From contig JAPLAE010000054.1 of assembly GCA_026393455.1 (NCBI GenBank), positions 1 through 38,755 of the forward strand: DNA of 38,755 nt, read 5' to 3'. The translations under genes and the position numbers were made by a program. Every line of letters begins with the position of its first letter. The stretch's first letter is position 1. This DNA is from Actinomycetota bacterium (GTDB lineage Bacteria; Actinomycetota; Acidimicrobiia; Acidimicrobiales; Acidimicrobilacustridaceae). Under the pieces are notes generated by a model, which ran no database searches, was not told the origin of the DNA, and saw nothing but the letters and a program-made list of their open reading frames with translations. This document shows, one piece after another, positions 17,456-26,249 of this stretch.

Positions 17456-18037
17456 TCAGGACGCCAGGTTGGCGTTCACGAAGTCCCAGTTGATGAGGTT
17501 GTCGAGGACAACTTCGATGAACTTGGCCCGTGCATTGCGGTAATCGATGTAATACGCGTGTTCCCACACGTCGATCGTGAAGAGTGCCTTGGCGCCATGC
17601 TTCATGGGAAGGTCGGCGTTAGGAGTCTTCATGATGGCGAGCTTGCCGTCCTTTTCGACGAGCCATGCCCAACCGGAACCAAACTGCGTAAGTCCGGCCT
17701 CGGTGATCTGCGCACGGAAAGCGTCGTAGCCACCGAAGTCGGCAGCAATGCGATCGGCGATTGCGCCGGTCGGCTGGCCGCCACCATTCGGTGACAGGGA
17801 GTTCCAGAAGAAGGTGTGATTCCAGACCTGAGCTGCATTGTTAAACAGCGGTCCTTCAGCCTTCATGATGATGTCTTCAAGCGAAGCGTTCTCATCGGCG
17901 GTGCCGGCGACGGCCTTGTTCAAGTTGTCGACGTAGGTCTGATGGTGCTTGCCGTAGTGGTATTCCATGGTCTCGGCACTGATTGTCGGTGCGAGCGCAT
18001 CTTGGGCGTACGGCAGAGCAGGAAGCTCGAAAGCCAT
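17456..18037 (-). CDS. Fe/Mn superoxide dismutase
   Basis: 193 residues from the ATG at 18037, which follows GAGGAAGGG; a longer frame from 18079 adds 14 residues outside the family pattern (MAFELPALPYAQDAL is the standard start). Metal ligands are His27 (HYGKHHQTYVDNLN), His74 (NHTFFWNSL), Asp156 and His160 (DVWEHAYY). The enzyme converts superoxide to hydrogen peroxide and oxygen in the cytoplasm. GGGQPTG is present but does not safely decide between iron and manganese. It is a single-gene unit with a terminator just downstream. Confidence 0.96.
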   Translation of the reverse strand: MAFELPALPYAQDALAPTISAETMEYHYGKHHQTYVDNLNKAVAGTADENASLEDIIMKAEGPLFNNAAQVWNHTFFWNSLSPNGGGQPTGAIADRIAADFGGYDAFRAQITEAGLTQFGSGWAWLVEKDGKLAIMKTPNADLPMKHGAKALFTIDVWEHAYYIDYRNARAKFIEVVLDNLINWDFVNANLAS

Positions 18038-18130
18038 GAAGGTTCCCTTCCTCGGAAGTTCGTTGGTAAGGATCGGCAATCTAGCGGAGGGTCGCCACGT
18101 TTCCGCAGACGAGCGGCGACCCTCGCTGGA

Positions 18131-18664
18131 TTAACGCAGTCCGAGGAGTGATGAACAGCCTGGCCATGCTCCCCAGCCCGAACCTTCGAGTACCCGCTGA
18201 GCAATTTCGATCTGCTGTTCACGAGTGGCGTCGGCGGCGGAGTCGGCGAACTCAGTGCCACCGTTCGAAGCCCACGTGCCATTGGCAAAGCCAAGGCCAC
18301 CAGCAAAGCCGGGAACCGAGTCTGTGGCCCAATTGCCACGGGTCTCACAGTGAGCGAGGGCGTCCCAGACTCCGGGGTCAGACGGATCAACCACAACGGC
18401 CGGTCGGGTCTGCACCTGGCGCGGGGCCACTGTCGTGGGGGGAGGCGGAGCCGGAATCGCTGCGATCGCAGCAGCAATATCGGCCATAGCCGTGTACATG
18501 TCGGGCTGCTCAACGGTGGTGGTCGGAGCGGAGGGCTCTTCACCCTTGGCGCTCGTGGCGCTGGTGACCACGGAAACCATCATGACGGCGACAAAGGCAA
18601 GCGTGGCAACCGCCCCATGAGGGAGACGAACAGTACCGATTGACGACGAACGCACTTCAGACAT
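18131..18664 (-). CDS. Resuscitation-promoting factor-type secreted transglycosylase
   Basis: 177 residues. A hydrophobic segment at about 17-40 acts as signal or anchor, followed by a Pro/Thr/Ala-rich linker (about 45-92) and the Rpf catalytic domain (98-175). The domain has VWDALAHCETRGNW with catalytic Glu107, GGLGFANGTW, DATREQQIEIAQRVL and GWGAWPGC; Cys106 and Cys170 fit the conserved disulfide. Rpf proteins cleave peptidoglycan and stimulate regrowth of dormant actinobacterial cells. The start at 18664 has AAAGGAG upstream. The 270-base leader contains several hairpins, listed separately. Confidence 0.92.
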   Translation of the reverse strand: MSEVRSSSIGTVRLPHGAVATLAFVAVMMVSVVTSATSAKGEEPSAPTTTVEQPDMYTAMADIAAAIAAIPAPPPPTTVAPRQVQTRPAVVVDPSDPGVWDALAHCETRGNWATDSVPGFAGGLGFANGTWASNGGTEFADSAADATREQQIEIAQRVLEGSGWGAWPGCSSLLGLR

Positions 18665-18666
18665 CT

Positions 18667-18732
18667 GGTGCTCCTTTCGTGCACCTCCATGAGCTCCGCG
18701 ACCATCACGGAGACGCCGACCGGGCGAACCCG
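18667..18732 (-). promoter_or_regulatory. Structured leader of the rpf gene (three hairpins)
   Basis: Three short perfect stems follow one another before the start: CGGG-CGAA-CCCG at 18721-18732, CTCCG/CGGAG at 18694-18712, and GGTGC/GCACC at 18667-18685. The loop of the last holds most of the AAAGGAG ribosome site. Masking of the site in the transcript could make translation conditional. It does not match the c-di-AMP riboswitch common upstream of rpf genes. Confidence 0.4.
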
Positions 18733-18830
18733 TTCGTCATGGAACTGCAACAAAGCACCCAAAGGTTTGCGGCGTTTGTCATCAAACTGCAACGACCCTC
18801 GGGCCTCTTTTTGCGTGACTTTCGACACGC

Positions 18831-18847
18831 CCCAAGGGCCCCTTGGG
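18831..18847. promoter_or_regulatory. Inverted repeat upstream of rpf, possible operator
   Basis: CCCAAGGG-C-CCCTTGGG is a perfect eight-base inverted repeat about 170 bases before the rpf start, in the gap between rpf and msrA. The symmetry and lack of a T tract fit a protein-binding site better than a terminator. The bound protein is unknown. Confidence 0.4.
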
Positions 18848-18934
18848 ATCGCGCCAACAGTTCAACACGTTATCCACAAGAGATCCACAGGCGGCACTCA
18901 CCCGATTTGGGCCCAATTCCAGATTGCCCAGGTC

Positions 18935-19585
18935 TTAAACGCCGCTGATCCCGATCGGACAGCTCACGCCAGTGCCACCAATTCCGCAGTAGCCGTTGGG
19001 ATTTTTGGCCAGATATTGCTGGTGATAGTCCTCGGCATAGAAGAACGGACCAGCCAAGGCAATCTCGGTTGTGACCGCGTCGAAATGCGCAGCAGCGAGC
19101 ATCTCGCCAAAGCGAACCGCGCTCGCCTTTGCGGCATCGAGCTGCGTTTGGTCAGAGCAATAGATCGCTGAGCGATATTGGGTCCCGATGTCGTTGCCTT
19201 GGCGATGGCCTTGGGTCGGATCGTGGTTTTCCCAGAAGCAACGAAGCACTGCATCGAGATCGGTCAGCGTGTTGTCCCATGCGACAAGCACGACTTCGGT
19301 GTGCCCAGTGAGCCCGGAACACACTTCCTCATAGGACGGATTTGGACTGAAGCCCCCGGCGTAGCCGACTGCTGTTGTTAGGACCCCTGGGAGTTGCCAG
19401 AACTTTCGCTCTGCCCCCCAGAAGCACCCCATGCCAACAACGAGTTGCTCACAATTATCGGGAAATGGCGGGGTCATCGTTGTGCCGAGCACAAGATGCT
19501 TCGGTGAAACGGGCATGGTCTGATCGCGTCCGGGTAGCGCAGCAGCGGGGTCGACCATCTCAGGGGTTCGTGAGCCAAAGAACAT
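18935..19585 (-). CDS. msrA: Peptide methionine sulfoxide reductase A
   Basis: 216 residues. It reduces methionine-S-sulfoxide in proteins. The catalytic GCFWG motif gives Cys54, followed by [53 protein letters not shown] and the C-terminal resolving Cys region [12 protein letters not shown]. The N-terminal 40 residues ([10 protein letters not shown]...) are the usual extension in the longer MsrA form. Transcription probably starts at or near the ATG (see the promoter entry). It is divergent from menC. Confidence 0.96.
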   Translation of the reverse strand: MFFGSRTPEMVDPAAALPGRDQTMPVSPKHLVLGTTMTPPFPDNCEQLVVGMGCFWGAERKFWQLPGVLTTAVGYAGGFSPNPSYEEVCSGLTGHTEVVLVAWDNTLTDLDAVLRCFWENHDPTQGHRQGNDIGTQYRSAIYCSDQTQLDAAKASAVRFGEMLAAAHFDAVTTEIALAGPFFYAEDYHQQYLAKNPNGYCGIGGTGVSCPIGISGV

Positions 19586-19591
19586 GACCTA

Positions 19592-19597
19592 AGGCTA
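19592..19597 (-). promoter_or_regulatory. Predicted -10 element of msrA, leaderless
   Basis: TAGCCT (TAnnnT) ends six bases before the msrA ATG on the minus strand. In actinobacteria that spacing usually gives a transcript starting at the ATG itself. No ribosome site is visible. A clear -35 box is not seen. Confidence 0.45.
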
Positions 19598-19626
19598 CCG
19601 CCGAGGCCCACAATCGAGCCGGGTTC

Positions 19627-19632
19627 TAGGCT
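19627..19632 (+). promoter_or_regulatory. Predicted -10 element of menC, leaderless
   Basis: TAGGCT (TAnnnT) ends six bases before the menC ATG, the same geometry as the divergent msrA element 30 bases away. No Shine-Dalgarno sequence is present, which favours a leaderless message. Confidence 0.45.
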
Positions 19633-19638
19633 CGGCCC

Positions 19639-20772
19639 ATGCACGTCGAGGCCGTTGAACTGCGAGTGATCGCTTTACCGATGGTCGCTCCGTTTGTCGC
19701 AGCACATGGCACCGTCAGTTCCCGCACAGCAGTGCTTGTTCGCATTCTCGGGAACAACAACGAAGGCTGGGGGGAATGCGCCGCTCTCCCCGAGCCGACC
19801 TATAGCGAAGAGTTCGTCGACGGGGCCTACCTCGCGCTGCAAGAACTTCTCGTGCCCCGACTCCTCGCCGCGAATGGAACCGTGGCTGCCAGTGATCTCG
19901 GTGCGCTCTTGGCCGACGTAATCGGTCATCCGATGGCGAAAGCATCGATGGAGTTAGCGCTGCTCGACGCGCAGGGCCGCCAATCAGAAACCTCACTTGC
20001 TCACATGTTCGCACCCCACCCCACAGGCCCGGCAGCGATTGTGCCGGCAGGCATTGCGATCGGATTACTGGCCACCCCCGAAGATCTGGCTACCGAGGTT
20101 TCGACGCGAGTTACCGAGGGATACGGGCGCATCAAGATCAAGATCGCCCCCGGTCGAGATAGTGAGTTCGTGCGAGCCGCAAGAGATGCTGTCGGCGTTC
20201 ACATCGAACTAAGCGTCGACGCCAACGGGGCTTACACACTTGATGACGCGAAAACGCTTGCGGAACTCGATGATTTTGATCTCGCCTACATCGAACAACC
20301 ACTCGCCGCCGACGATCTCTTGAACCATGCCGAACTAGCTCGTCGTATTTCGACACGTATCTGTCTGGATGAATCGCTCACATCGGCAACGGTGACCCGC
20401 GAAGCACTTGATATGGGCGCGTGTTCGGTGGTGTGCGTCAAAGCCCCCCGTTATGGAAGTTGGATCGAGGCCGCGTCGGTCCTTGATCACTGCGCCGGCA
20501 TCGGCATTGATGCATGGGTAGGCGGAATGCTCGATTGCGGGATCGGTCGAGCCGCGAATATCGCACTCGCCGCTCATCCCGGTGCTTCACTTACCGGCGA
20601 CATCGCCGCTACTGGTCGTTTCTTCACCGAGGACGTGTGTGCGCCATTTGAACTTTCAGGACCAAGTGGTTGTGGAACGATCACTGTTCCGACCGGACCC
20701 GGCCTCGGCGTTTCAATCGATGCTGCTGCGCTATCGAAACTGACGTTACGTTCCGCCATCATGCGACGCTGA
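19639..20772 (+). CDS. menC: o-Succinylbenzoate synthase
   Basis: 377 residues, enolase superfamily. It dehydrates SHCHC to o-succinylbenzoate in menaquinone synthesis. The capping domain (1-130) is followed by the barrel with the KxK pair Lys166/Lys168 (RIKIKIAPG), metal ligands Asp194 (DANG), Glu219 (EQPL) and Asp244 (DES), and Lys268 on the opposite side (VCVKAP); then GGMLDCGIGRAANIALA. These fit OSBS/N-acylamino acid racemase enzymes, which cannot be fully separated by sequence. No other men gene is in the window. Confidence 0.88.
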   Translation: MHVEAVELRVIALPMVAPFVAAHGTVSSRTAVLVRILGNNNEGWGECAALPEPTYSEEFVDGAYLALQELLVPRLLAANGTVAASDLGALLADVIGHPMAKASMELALLDAQGRQSETSLAHMFAPHPTGPAAIVPAGIAIGLLATPEDLATEVSTRVTEGYGRIKIKIAPGRDSEFVRAARDAVGVHIELSVDANGAYTLDDAKTLAELDDFDLAYIEQPLAADDLLNHAELARRISTRICLDESLTSATVTREALDMGACSVVCVKAPRYGSWIEAASVLDHCAGIGIDAWVGGMLDCGIGRAANIALAAHPGASLTGDIAATGRFFTEDVCAPFELSGPSGCGTITVPTGPGLGVSIDAAALSKLTLRSAIMRR

Positions 20773-20788
20773 ACCCGTCGGGGCTCTA

Positions 20789-21589
20789 ATGTCATCGCCC
20801 ATGAGCCTTCTTGATCGATTCCGTGTTGATGGCAAAGTCGCCATCGTTACCGGTGCCGGACGTGGCATCGGCGCTGCCTCCGCCCTTGCTCTCGCCGAAG
20901 CGGGAGCCGATGTTGCCATCACTGCCCGCAGTGCTGACCAACTTGAAGAAATCGCGACCGCCATCCGCGGTTTCGGACGTCGGGCCTTTGTCCTGCCTGG
21001 CGACGTCAACAAACTTGAGTTCCTTGACGAGTTCGCCAACGCCGCAATCGAAGAACTCGGCAAGATCGACATCGTCGTCAATAACGCAGGCGGGTCACCT
21101 CCCGCAGCGATCACCGCTGTCACTGCGAAGTCCTTCGAGGATGCATTCCATTTCAATGTCACGACAGCTCTTGCGATGACGCAAGCCTGCATCCCTCAGT
21201 TAGTCGAGAACCACGGTTGCGTCGTCAACATCTCATCGATGGCTGGCCGCACTGCAGCCCGAGGCCTCACGCAATATGGCGTCGCTAAAGCAGCCCTCAC
21301 GCACCTCACTCGCTATCTCGCCACTGACCTCAACCCGAAGGTCCGAGTCAATGGCATTGCTGTCGGTTCGACTGCTACTTCAGCGCTCGAAACTGTTCTC
21401 GTAATGCCCGAGATTCGCGACACGATGATCGCCAACACACCTCTCCGATTCATCGGCGAACCCGAAGACATCGCCCTCGGCGTGTTGTACCTCTCATCGC
21501 CCGCGGCGCGCTACGTCACCGGCAAGATCATCGAGATCGACGGTGGCACCGAGTCGAGCACGCTCGAAATGCCGATTCCTGATTTCTGA
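20789..21589 (+). CDS. Short-chain dehydrogenase/reductase
   Basis: 266 residues, classical SDR. The NAD(P) motif TGAGRGIG is at 21-28, NNAGG near 97, the catalytic Ser in NISSMAG (about 150), Tyr163 and Lys167 in YGVAKAA, and a C-terminal YVTGKIIEIDGG. It begins 16 bases after menC and is probably co-transcribed. A second ATG at 20801 (MSLLDRF) is an equally likely start. It oxidises or reduces a hydroxy or keto group; the substrate is unknown. Arg after the second strand (TARSADQ) suggests NADP preference, as inference. Confidence 0.9.
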   Translation: MSSPMSLLDRFRVDGKVAIVTGAGRGIGAASALALAEAGADVAITARSADQLEEIATAIRGFGRRAFVLPGDVNKLEFLDEFANAAIEELGKIDIVVNNAGGSPPAAITAVTAKSFEDAFHFNVTTALAMTQACIPQLVENHGCVVNISSMAGRTAARGLTQYGVAKAALTHLTRYLATDLNPKVRVNGIAVGSTATSALETVLVMPEIRDTMIANTPLRFIGEPEDIALGVLYLSSPAARYVTGKIIEIDGGTESSTLEMPIPDF

Positions 21590-21594
21590 ATCGG
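21572..21594. terminator. Hairpin at the 3' end of the SDR gene
   Basis: CCGATTC-(nine bases)-GAATCGG forms a seven-base-pair stem that includes the SDR stop codon and sits between convergent genes. There is no T run, so termination is only probable. Confidence 0.4.
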
Positions 21595-21604
21595 GTTCGC
21601 AGTC

Positions 21605-23323
21605 TTAGATCGCGACGGTGTTGGTGTCGCGACCAGAACGCAAGGTTGTTCCTGGCGTATCGCCCGTGACTTTGCCGTCGCGCACAATTGCGACTCCATT
21701 GACGATGGTTGCGTCGATGCCTGTGGCTTCGGAATAGAGACGCCAGCCGTTCGCGGGAAGGTCTTGGCGCGGCGCAACCACCCCTGGACCGACCGTGTCG
21801 GGATCAAGAATGACGAGATCGGCGAACCATCCTTCGGCCACCTGACCGCGATCACGTACGCCGTAGAAACGAGCAGGGGCGTCGGTAAATAACTGCACCG
21901 CGCGTTCAAGCGACATGAGTTGCCGATTGCGCACCGCTTCGGCGAAGAAGCCGGTGTGGCATGCGAATGTTTTCATCATGTCGAGATGAGCGCCTGCGTC
22001 GGATCCGCCAGCAATAACACGCGGGTCGGATTCAAGAAGTCGAACCCGCTCTTCCCATGACTCATCGTCGGTGCCAATGAATCGAGGCTCAAGTCCGGTC
22101 TTCAGATCATCAGCAACCACGATGTCGAGCAGCGCATCGATCGGAGCGACGCCCTTTTCGAGAGCGATGTCGGCGACAACACGGCCGACATACTGCTGCA
22201 ATTCATCTTTCGACACATCGATGATGCGATAGTCGGCGATTGCCGCCAGCGAATGCTGAGGAGGAAGTTGTGCAAGGGCCGCAGCGATCGATGCCCGCAC
22301 AGCGGGATCGGCGAGAGCCGCTTTACGCTCAGGCAACGGAAGGTGAATGACGTCGCTCACCCCGGGGAGGATGTCGAGCACAAAGCCCGAGGCGAAACAC
22401 AAACGCATTCGCATCGGCTCAGGCAAGCACAAACCCACAACTCGTCCACCCTTTGCCGAAGCAACGTCGGAAGCCGACAACTTGTTTTCACGCCCGGCAG
22501 CCGCGGTTGGATCAGAAGAAACAACCATGACGTTCCAGTTGAGTGAACGTTGTGCAGCAACGCTCATGTCCGCCATCAGATTCATTTCGTCTTCAGTAAA
22601 TGTTCCAGAGGCCGAAGCGATGAATTCGAGAGAAGTACCCGCGTGTTGCCCGATGGCAGCCGAAAGTGCGATGAATTCGTCACGCGTGGCCCATCGCGAT
22701 GGAACGGGATTTCCTTGATGGTCACTATGACTATTTGACGCCGTGCTGGAAAATCCCATGCCCCCTTCTTCGATGCTGCGATGAAGGAGAGCGACCATTG
22801 CCGCGATCTGTGCAGGCGTGGCTTCATGACCAACTGCGTCTTCGCCCATGACGACGCGGCGGAGCGCGCTATGACCAACCATGAAGCCCGCGTTAACGGC
22901 GAGATTGCCTTCGAGACGATCAAGCCAGGAACCAAATCCGTCCCACATGAGATCGAGTCCAGCTTCGAGGGACTCAACGGGCATGCCTTCGACGCGAGCC
23001 AACATCGGGATCAGGTATTCGGCAGCTTCGGGAGTTACCGGCGCAATGGAGAAACCACAATTGCCACCAAAAACCGATGTCACGCCATGCAACGAAGACG
23101 GAGTGGCCGCTGGGTCCCACATCACCTGGGGGTCATAGTGAGTATGGAGATCAACAAATCCAGGGGTTACGACGCGACCCTCGGCATCGATGGTTTTGGC
23201 TGCGGACTCGGTGATGTCACCAATCGCAACGATGCGACCATCGCGAACGCCGACATCGGCGCGGAAACGGTCTCGGCCGGTTCCATCGATAACAGTGCCA
23301 CCCTTGATCAGAAGATCGAGCAT
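21605..23323 (-). CDS. D-aminoacylase-like amidohydrolase
   Basis: 572 residues from the ATG at 23323, preceded by GGGGGAA; a longer frame from 23350 adds nine residues without support. Metal site HTHYDPQ gives His60 and His62. GVTSVFGGNCGFSIAP contains Cys89, which in D-aminoacylases bridges the metals. Later motifs are GHSALR, GGMGFSSTASNSHSDHQG, the conserved SDAGAHLDMM and the C-terminal ADLVILD. The group hydrolyses N-acyl-D-amino acids or related amides. Its larger size resembles actinobacterial amidohydrolase-3 members of unsettled substrate. It stands alone between convergent and co-directional neighbours. Confidence 0.85.
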   Translation of the reverse strand: MLDLLIKGGTVIDGTGRDRFRADVGVRDGRIVAIGDITESAAKTIDAEGRVVTPGFVDLHTHYDPQVMWDPAATPSSLHGVTSVFGGNCGFSIAPVTPEAAEYLIPMLARVEGMPVESLEAGLDLMWDGFGSWLDRLEGNLAVNAGFMVGHSALRRVVMGEDAVGHEATPAQIAAMVALLHRSIEEGGMGFSSTASNSHSDHQGNPVPSRWATRDEFIALSAAIGQHAGTSLEFIASASGTFTEDEMNLMADMSVAAQRSLNWNVMVVSSDPTAAAGRENKLSASDVASAKGGRVVGLCLPEPMRMRLCFASGFVLDILPGVSDVIHLPLPERKAALADPAVRASIAAALAQLPPQHSLAAIADYRIIDVSKDELQQYVGRVVADIALEKGVAPIDALLDIVVADDLKTGLEPRFIGTDDESWEERVRLLESDPRVIAGGSDAGAHLDMMKTFACHTGFFAEAVRNRQLMSLERAVQLFTDAPARFYGVRDRGQVAEGWFADLVILDPDTVGPGVVAPRQDLPANGWRLYSEATGIDATIVNGVAIVRDGKVTGDTPGTTLRSGRDTNTVAI

Positions 23324-23401
23324 GAAAATTCCCCCTAGACAAAGCCGCACGGCCCCTGTTCTTGTTCCATCCTGCCACTCGTGATCACGAAACGGAAACA
23401 G

Positions 23402-24496
23402 TCAGTTCCAGTTCCGGTTTCGGATCACCGACACCGCTGCTGCTGCGATGGCCGATTGGGCCGCAGGACCGGGAATTGTTCCCAGGCTTATAGGCGTCGA
23501 GAGCTTCCCATCACCCATGCACGGGCCCGAAGTCCACCAATTGGGGCCGAATAATGAAGGCCCAGCAACGGTTTTCCATAGACAACCAAAAGCGAAAGAA
23601 CTCGATTCCACAACGTCGATTCGCTCGGCCCACGATGCCCCAGACTCACGGACACCGACGACTGCTGCATCGATCTGAGCATTAATTGCGTCAGCAAGTA
23701 CGACCTGTTGCCAAGGAAGCAACGCTGATAGTCGAGGCGACGCAGGCGAATAATGCGAATAGAGAAGTTTGGCGTTGATCGTGTGAGCGAGCAGATCAAA
23801 TGAAATGGCCATGAGGCGTTGCTTCACTAATTGCCCAGCAAGAAGGCGGTTCACGCATTCAACGAACTGCGGACGTTGAGCTGGTTGATCGCTCCAACGA
23901 GCGCACGAACGGACGGCGCCTGCCGGTTGCTGCAGTAACGCCTCTCCCCCGAGGCTCGCCAGGACAATGTCGGGATCATCCTGCTCAATGCGTTCGAGAA
24001 GATTGTGTTGTGCGCCTTCGGCCGGGGCAGCGTCATCGTGAGGAAGATTGAGCCAACTAGCAAGCGAAGACCCAGTAACCGCGTAGTTCGCAAAGTCAAC
24101 GGCACCGAGCGTCTGTGAAACCTGTGCAGCCCACGACGCGCCATTCGTGCGTCCAAAGTCGGCGCTGAAAGAGACATCATCGGGTGGCGAACCCGGACCA
24201 TTTCTTCCGTTCGACGAGCATCGGGTGCCCGCCGAAGTTGCCGAACCATCGCCAATCCATACGGGACGACAATCGGTGGCATTTGTGATCGGCACCAAGG
24301 CGCCTGAGCTTGCGACACCGAAACCGGCAATCACCCCATCGCCAAACGCGCGAACGCGCAGACTTTGGGGAATCACTCGGGCGAGAGTCGAACTCGAGGT
24401 TTGCGCCGACACCGACATCGGGATCAAGACAAGTGCGAACGACGCAAGACCCACCAAAAGGAAACGTCGACCAGGCGAAGACAAGCGCACGGCCAT
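23402..24496 (-). CDS. Secreted SGNH-fold-like protein lacking the catalytic residues
   Basis: 364 residues with a clear signal peptide (positively charged start, hydrophobic 12-28, cleavage near VSAQ at residue 31). The order of segments follows SGNH hydrolases: AFGDGVIAGFG at 50-60 in the place of block I, FANYAVTGSS for block II, and DPDIVLASLGGEAL for block III. However, the nucleophilic Ser of GDS is Gly54, the Asn of GGND is Glu-Ala, and no Asp-x-x-His is present at the end (GPAAQSAIA). It is probably a non-catalytic binding protein of the wall or periplasm. Function is unknown; the family link is by pattern only. Confidence 0.6.
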   Translation of the reverse strand: MAVRLSSPGRRFLLVGLASFALVLIPMSVSAQTSSSTLARVIPQSLRVRAFGDGVIAGFGVASSGALVPITNATDCRPVWIGDGSATSAGTRCSSNGRNGPGSPPDDVSFSADFGRTNGASWAAQVSQTLGAVDFANYAVTGSSLASWLNLPHDDAAPAEGAQHNLLERIEQDDPDIVLASLGGEALLQQPAGAVRSCARWSDQPAQRPQFVECVNRLLAGQLVKQRLMAISFDLLAHTINAKLLYSHYSPASPRLSALLPWQQVVLADAINAQIDAAVVGVRESGASWAERIDVVESSSFAFGCLWKTVAGPSLFGPNWWTSGPCMGDGKLSTPISLGTIPGPAAQSAIAAAAVSVIRNRNWN

Positions 24497-24555
24497 TCAC
24501 CCTACCGGTGGGCATCGGAGAGACCACAGCGCAGTCACCCTTAGACTCACTCCTC

Positions 24556-25395
24556 GTGTCTTCCGACGATGTCCCCGCCGACCTTCGTCCGGCCTATCCG
24601 CCACCTCGACATGCGATGAGCCTTCTGGCTCTTGAATCCGAACAAGACCTTTCTGGCGATGTCCGCGGATGGATGCCCGTCACCCCGTACACGGCGGCAC
24701 CCGACGGCATGCCCCGCTTGGCCGCGGTGGCCATGCTTGTTGATGCACTCGGTGGATTGCGTTCGATCACCGCATCTGATCCCGAGTGGGCGTTTACCGC
24801 CGACATGTCGATCCACCTCCTTCCTGCCGGCCCCATCGAAGTCCTTCAGGCCGAGCTGCATGTTCGACGTCGTGGCCGGCGAACACTTGTCATCGAAGCT
24901 GAATTACTTGCCGACGGCGAGCGTCCTGCTGGTTCGGCTCTTCTCACGTTTGCTGTCGTTCCCCGACCAGAGCACCTCGTCAACATCACCATCGACATGA
25001 CACCTGGTCGTCGAATGATGAACCGCAATTCCGAGCACGAACATCTCGAGATCGATTATCTCGACGAACTTCAATTACTGGTCACCGCACCTGGAAGTGC
25101 GAGGATCGAACTGCATCCCACGGTTTGTAACACCGTCGGAGCATTGCATGGTGCAGTTCATGCATCACTTGTCGACGAAGCCTCGGCATCGCTGGCTCGA
25201 GCGCTTCTCGGTCGCGATGTCGTCACTACCGACATGCACCTTGCCTATCTCGAACTGGGACGCGTAGGGCCATTGAGCGCAACAGCACTATCTGTTGGCG
25301 GTCCGTCCTCCGACCACGTCTCGGCGGTAGTTGAAATTCGCGATGGAAACGGAATGCTCGTTTCGTATGCAACGACTGAGGTGTGCGGACTATGA
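24556..25395 (+). CDS. Double-hotdog acyl-CoA thioesterase-like protein, first of a pair
   Basis: 279 residues from GTG 24556. A frame open further upstream overlaps the divergent gene and lacks domain similarity. Two hotdog halves are visible: residues about 50-140 (GMPRLAAVAMLVDALGG, then WAFTADMSIHLLP) and about 175-275, where NTVGALHGAVHASLVDEAS carries the HGG-like active segment, followed by TTDMHLAYLELGRVGPL. PaaI-type thioesterases hydrolyse acyl- or aroyl-CoA. TAGACT eight bases before the GTG could be the -10 element. The TGA overlaps the next ATG (ATGA), coupling the pair. Confidence 0.75.
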   Translation: MSSDDVPADLRPAYPPPRHAMSLLALESEQDLSGDVRGWMPVTPYTAAPDGMPRLAAVAMLVDALGGLRSITASDPEWAFTADMSIHLLPAGPIEVLQAELHVRRRGRRTLVIEAELLADGERPAGSALLTFAVVPRPEHLVNITIDMTPGRRMMNRNSEHEHLEIDYLDELQLLVTAPGSARIELHPTVCNTVGALHGAVHASLVDEASASLARALLGRDVVTTDMHLAYLELGRVGPLSATALSVGGPSSDHVSAVVEIRDGNGMLVSYATTEVCGL

Positions 25396-26249
25396 GCGGC
25401 TTTGGAAATCCCTCCGAAATAGGCGTCGCGCAATACCTGCTGATGACGATCGAGGAAATCGGCGATGGAACCGCGCTGCTTCCCCACACCCGCGGCTACT
25501 TTCCCGGAGCACCAAACACGTTCGACGCCAATGGTCGACTCGGCACTGATCTCCTCACGTGCATCATCGATTCGATCGGTGGAATGACTTCCGGTCTCGC
25601 CAGCCTCCCCGACTGGATCGTCACGACCAATCTGATGATTCGTCGCGCACCGGATTCACTCACGGGAAATCACGGCACCGGCGCACTCACGCTCGACACT
25701 CACGTTCTTCGACGCGGGCGCTCCTCGGTCGTTACGCGAGTCGACACCGCCGATGCTTCAGGCGCAACCGTGGCGACCGCGTGGATGTCGTGTGCGATCC
25801 TCGTTCCCACCAATGGTCCGCCGCCATTTAACCGACCGGTCAAACCCTTCGATCGCGCCGTCCCCAACGATCCGATCTTTGACACACCCCCGCATGAGTT
25901 CTTCAACCTTTCGGCCGGTTCAACCCCAGGGCTCGTTTCATTGACGGTCGATCAACGACTCCGAAATCCGTGGGGAATCCTTCATGGCGGAGCGAGCGCC
26001 GTCGTGCTCGATGCCGCGGCGCGCAGCCTTGTCGTCGGGAGGCCCACTGCCGAGGCCACCCCTGAGGCCATCGTCACCGATCTCGCTGTCCATTATTTGA
26101 GCCCGGGACGAGTCGGCCCCGTCGTGGCCTCCGCCACCACCACCGGCCATCGCGGTCAGGACCATCTTGTGAGGGTCGAGGTGAGAGACCAGGGCTCTGA
26201 CAACCGACTCATGGCCCTTGCGATGACCACTGTTCGGTCGCTCGACTGA
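25392..26249 (+). CDS. Double-hotdog acyl-CoA thioesterase-like protein, second of a pair
   Basis: 285 residues from the ATG at 25392, which overlaps the previous stop by four bases. The first half has FDANGRLGTDLLTCIIDSIGG; the second has RNPWGILHGGASAVVLDAA with an intact HGG motif and DLAVHYLSPGRVGPV. It is a distant tandem paralogue of the preceding gene, and the two probably form one hetero-oligomer. Downstream, after 77 bases, is an acyl-CoA synthetase, which suggests a shared CoA-ester pathway or a safety valve that releases CoA. Confidence 0.78.
   Translation: MSGFGNPSEIGVAQYLLMTIEEIGDGTALLPHTRGYFPGAPNTFDANGRLGTDLLTCIIDSIGGMTSGLASLPDWIVTTNLMIRRAPDSLTGNHGTGALTLDTHVLRRGRSSVVTRVDTADASGATVATAWMSCAILVPTNGPPPFNRPVKPFDRAVPNDPIFDTPPHEFFNLSAGSTPGLVSLTVDQRLRNPWGILHGGASAVVLDAAARSLVVGRPTAEATPEAIVTDLAVHYLSPGRVGPVVASATTTGHRGQDHLVRVEVRDQGSDNRLMALAMTTVRSLD

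Noticed and set aside
18665-18934. c-di-AMP (ydaO) riboswitch before the rpf gene
   Set aside because: The conserved riboswitch blocks could not be found on the minus strand; only unrelated hairpins are present.
22781-23338. Forward frame opposite the D-aminoacylase-like gene
   Set aside because: It has no motif and is antisense to the conserved metal region.
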